Assembly: GCA_016713365.1 (NCBI GenBank)
Contig: JADJPG010000010.1
Coordinates: 74,004-138,003, forward strand
Length of the DNA stretch: 64,000 bases
Direction: 5' to 3'
Source of the DNA: Verrucomicrobiota bacterium
GTDB lineage: Bacteria; Verrucomicrobiota; Verrucomicrobiia; Limisphaerales; JADJPG01
The notes under the pieces were generated by a model, which made no database searches, had not been told where the DNA came from, and saw only the letters and a program-made list of their open reading frames with translations. Below, piece by piece: positions 62,704 through 64,000 of the stretch. Positions within the stretch are counted from its first letter, which is position 1. Each line of letters begins with the position of its first letter. The position numbers and the translations under genes were made by a program.

Positions 62704-64000
62704 TCAGGCCGCGATCTGGTAAGCCTTGATTTTGTTGTAGAGCGTCTGACGACCGATCCCGAGGCGCTTGGCCGTCTCCAGCTTGTTGCCACCGGTCTCG
62801 CGGAGAACTTCCACAATCTTGTTCCGCTCCATCGCTTCCATGAGCGTGAGATTGTCAGAGCTTGGATCGCCAGGACCGCCGGCTGTTTCGCTCACGGAAA
62901 GATCGGTTGGTTCCACGAGCTGACCTTCACACATCAGCACGGTGCGTTGAATCTCGTTTTGGAGCTGGCGGACATTGCCCGGCCAGTCGTAGCGACGGAG
63001 ACGTTCGCAGGCTTCGTTGGTAAAATCGCTGAGCACACGGTTCGCCTGTGCGGCAAAGCGCTTCAGGAACGCGCGGGCCAAGGGAAGAATGTCGTCACGA
63101 CGATCGCGCAGCGGCGGCAGATGAATTTTGATGGCGCTGATGCGGTAATAAAGGTCCTCGCGCAGCTTGCCGTCCTTGATCGCATCTTCAGGAATACGAT
63201 TTGTCGCGGCGATGATTCGGCAGTCGGTCTTGAAACTCGTGCGCCCGCCCACCGGACGAACTTCCTTTTCCTGCAATACGCGCAACAGCTTGCTCTGCGT
63301 ATCGATGGGCATCTCGGACAATTCATCCAGCAGCAACGTCCCGCCCTCCGCTTGACGAAACAAGCCTTTGCGATCCTCGGTCGCACCGGTGAAGGAGCCC
63401 TTCACCGAGCCGAACAGCTCGCTCTCAATCAATTCACGAGGCAACGCCGCGCAGTTGATTTTGATGAACGGACCTTTGTCGCGCTTGCTCAGCGTGTGGA
63501 TCATGTCCGCCACGACTTCCTTTCCGGTGCCGCTCTCGCCGGTGATGAGCACGGAGACATCGCTCGGGGCGACGCGCTCGATGGTCTTCATCACAGACTT
63601 CATCAAGGCGGATTGGAAAATCGGGGAGGAATCACCACTCATGCGCTTGAGCGCATCGATGAGCTTGATGTTCTCCTGCGACTGCTGCTTCCGTTCGAGC
63701 GCGCGTTCGACGAGGTTGAAGATGCCGTCGTTGTGCGGCTTGGTTTGAAAGTGAAACGCACCGCGCTTGGTCGCCTCGACCGCGTAGTCGAGCGTGCCAA
63801 AGCCGGTGAGCACAATCGCCTCCGTGTCGGGCCATTGCGCCTTGAGGGCGGTGAGCAGTTCGAGACCGTCGGCATCCGGAAGCTTCAGGTCCAGCAACGC
63901 CACGTCGGGCTGTTGTCCGGCAAAGGCCGCCTTGAGGCTGGCGCCGTCCGACGCCTCCATCACCTCGTAGCCGCGCGCTTTGAAACAATCAGCCAGCAAC
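62704..64000 (-). CDS. NtrC-family sigma-54-dependent response regulator (partial)
   Basis: Truncated by the right edge, so the first receiver strand and its acidic pocket are missing. Visible 431 residues: receiver with phospho-acceptor D37 in VALLDLKLPDADG, and AAA+ domain from about 120 with Walker A GESGTGKEV, sigma-54 contact loop GSVKGSFTGATED, Walker B GGTLLLDELSEMP and sensor segment DCRIIAATNR. The C-terminal Fis-type HTH is MERNKIVEVLRETGGNKLET followed by AKRLGIGRQTLYNKIKAYQI. The loop has GSFTGA instead of GAFTGA. It activates sigma-54 promoters on phosphorylation; partner kinase lies outside. Confidence 0.93.
   Translation of the reverse strand, partial: LLADCFKARGYEVMEASDGASLKAAFAGQQPDVALLDLKLPDADGLELLTALKAQWPDTEAIVLTGFGTLDYAVEATKRGAFHFQTKPHNDGIFNLVERALERKQQSQENIKLIDALKRMSGDSSPIFQSALMKSVMKTIERVAPSDVSVLITGESGTGKEVVADMIHTLSKRDKGPFIKINCAALPRELIESELFGSVKGSFTGATEDRKGLFRQAEGGTLLLDELSEMPIDTQSKLLRVLQEKEVRPVGGRTSFKTDCRIIAATNRIPEDAIKDGKLREDLYYRISAIKIHLPPLRDRRDDILPLARAFLKRFAAQANRVLSDFTNEACERLRRYDWPGNVRQLQNEIQRTVLMCEGQLVEPTDLSVSETAGGPGDPSSDNLTLMEAMERNKIVEVLRETGGNKLETAKRLGIGRQTLYNKIKAYQIAA

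Overview
The window looks like chromosomal DNA of a GC-rich member of the Verrucomicrobiota, most likely from the Pedosphaera/Limisphaerales side. That placement is inferred from style rather than from a marker-gene tree. Supporting signs are dispersed hairpin repeats whose accidental translation resembles repeats seen in Pedosphaera and Planctomycetes genomes, secreted proteins that share a C-terminal module ending in FYRV-like residues, a Tat-type ceramidase-like hydrolase, and an outer membrane FadL-type protein, which indicates a diderm.

Layout. 1-2012 (minus): rplB, rpsS, rplV and the start of rpsC, a ribosomal operon that begins at rplB. 2372-7293 (plus): secreted GH18 chitinase, dtd, and a large secreted protein joining a TolB-like propeller, an M28 peptidase and a PDZ domain. 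7300-10000: two families of dispersed hairpin repeats around a coaD/HD-hydrolase pair and a nucleotidyltransferase. Copies of one family lie inside two genes and are read as protein linkers. 10090-13522: an endonuclease-like protein and an ABC exporter pair. 13739-19988 (plus): a tightly packed six-gene signalling cluster, consisting of an XRE-HTH/receiver fusion, a soluble kinase with a very recently duplicated PAS domain, two single receivers, a GAF-PAS hybrid kinase and a last receiver. 19632-25138: a zinc-ribbon SDR, a small membrane protein, a stand-alone DsbD-alpha domain, a rhodanese, a Gfo/Idh/MocA oxidoreductase and a FadL-like porin. 25151-29523 (minus): two secreted proteins rich in carboxypeptidase-regulatory-like domains, one with a cysteine-free thioredoxin fold at its end.

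29876-34858 (minus): ankyrin protein, htpG, and an ActP-type symporter with its DUF485 partner. The symporter carries a large insertion. 35217-42862: a polysaccharide locus (polymerase/ligase, GT4, methyltransferase, flippase) next to a secreted beta-helix protein. 42924-45034 (minus): dxr and cdsA, translationally coupled. 45335-50173 (minus): SGNH hydrolase, two unknown genes, ceramidase-like protein and a decayed nucleotidyltransferase pair. 50185-52608 (minus): aldo/keto reductase and a UxaE-type epimerase. 52869-64000: BspA-type LRR protein, NagX/HGSNAT-like membrane protein, FlK-like thioesterase, exonuclease-phosphatase protein, proC, AI-2E family permease, DegT aminotransferase, M48 protease, LarA-like racemase and a partial NtrC-type regulator.

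Quality note. Single-base frameshifts recur in at least seven genes between about 19.4 and 50.2 kb, including the conserved chaperone htpG and usually next to short homopolymers. Assembly indels are the simplest explanation, so the broken genes there should not be taken as true pseudogenes without checking reads. No tRNA, rRNA, CRISPR array, integrase or transposase was recognised. No clearly new defence or mobile system was found. The most interesting items are the repeat elements read through as coding sequence, the XRE-receiver phosphorelay cluster, the symporter insertion and the recurrent secreted C-terminal module.
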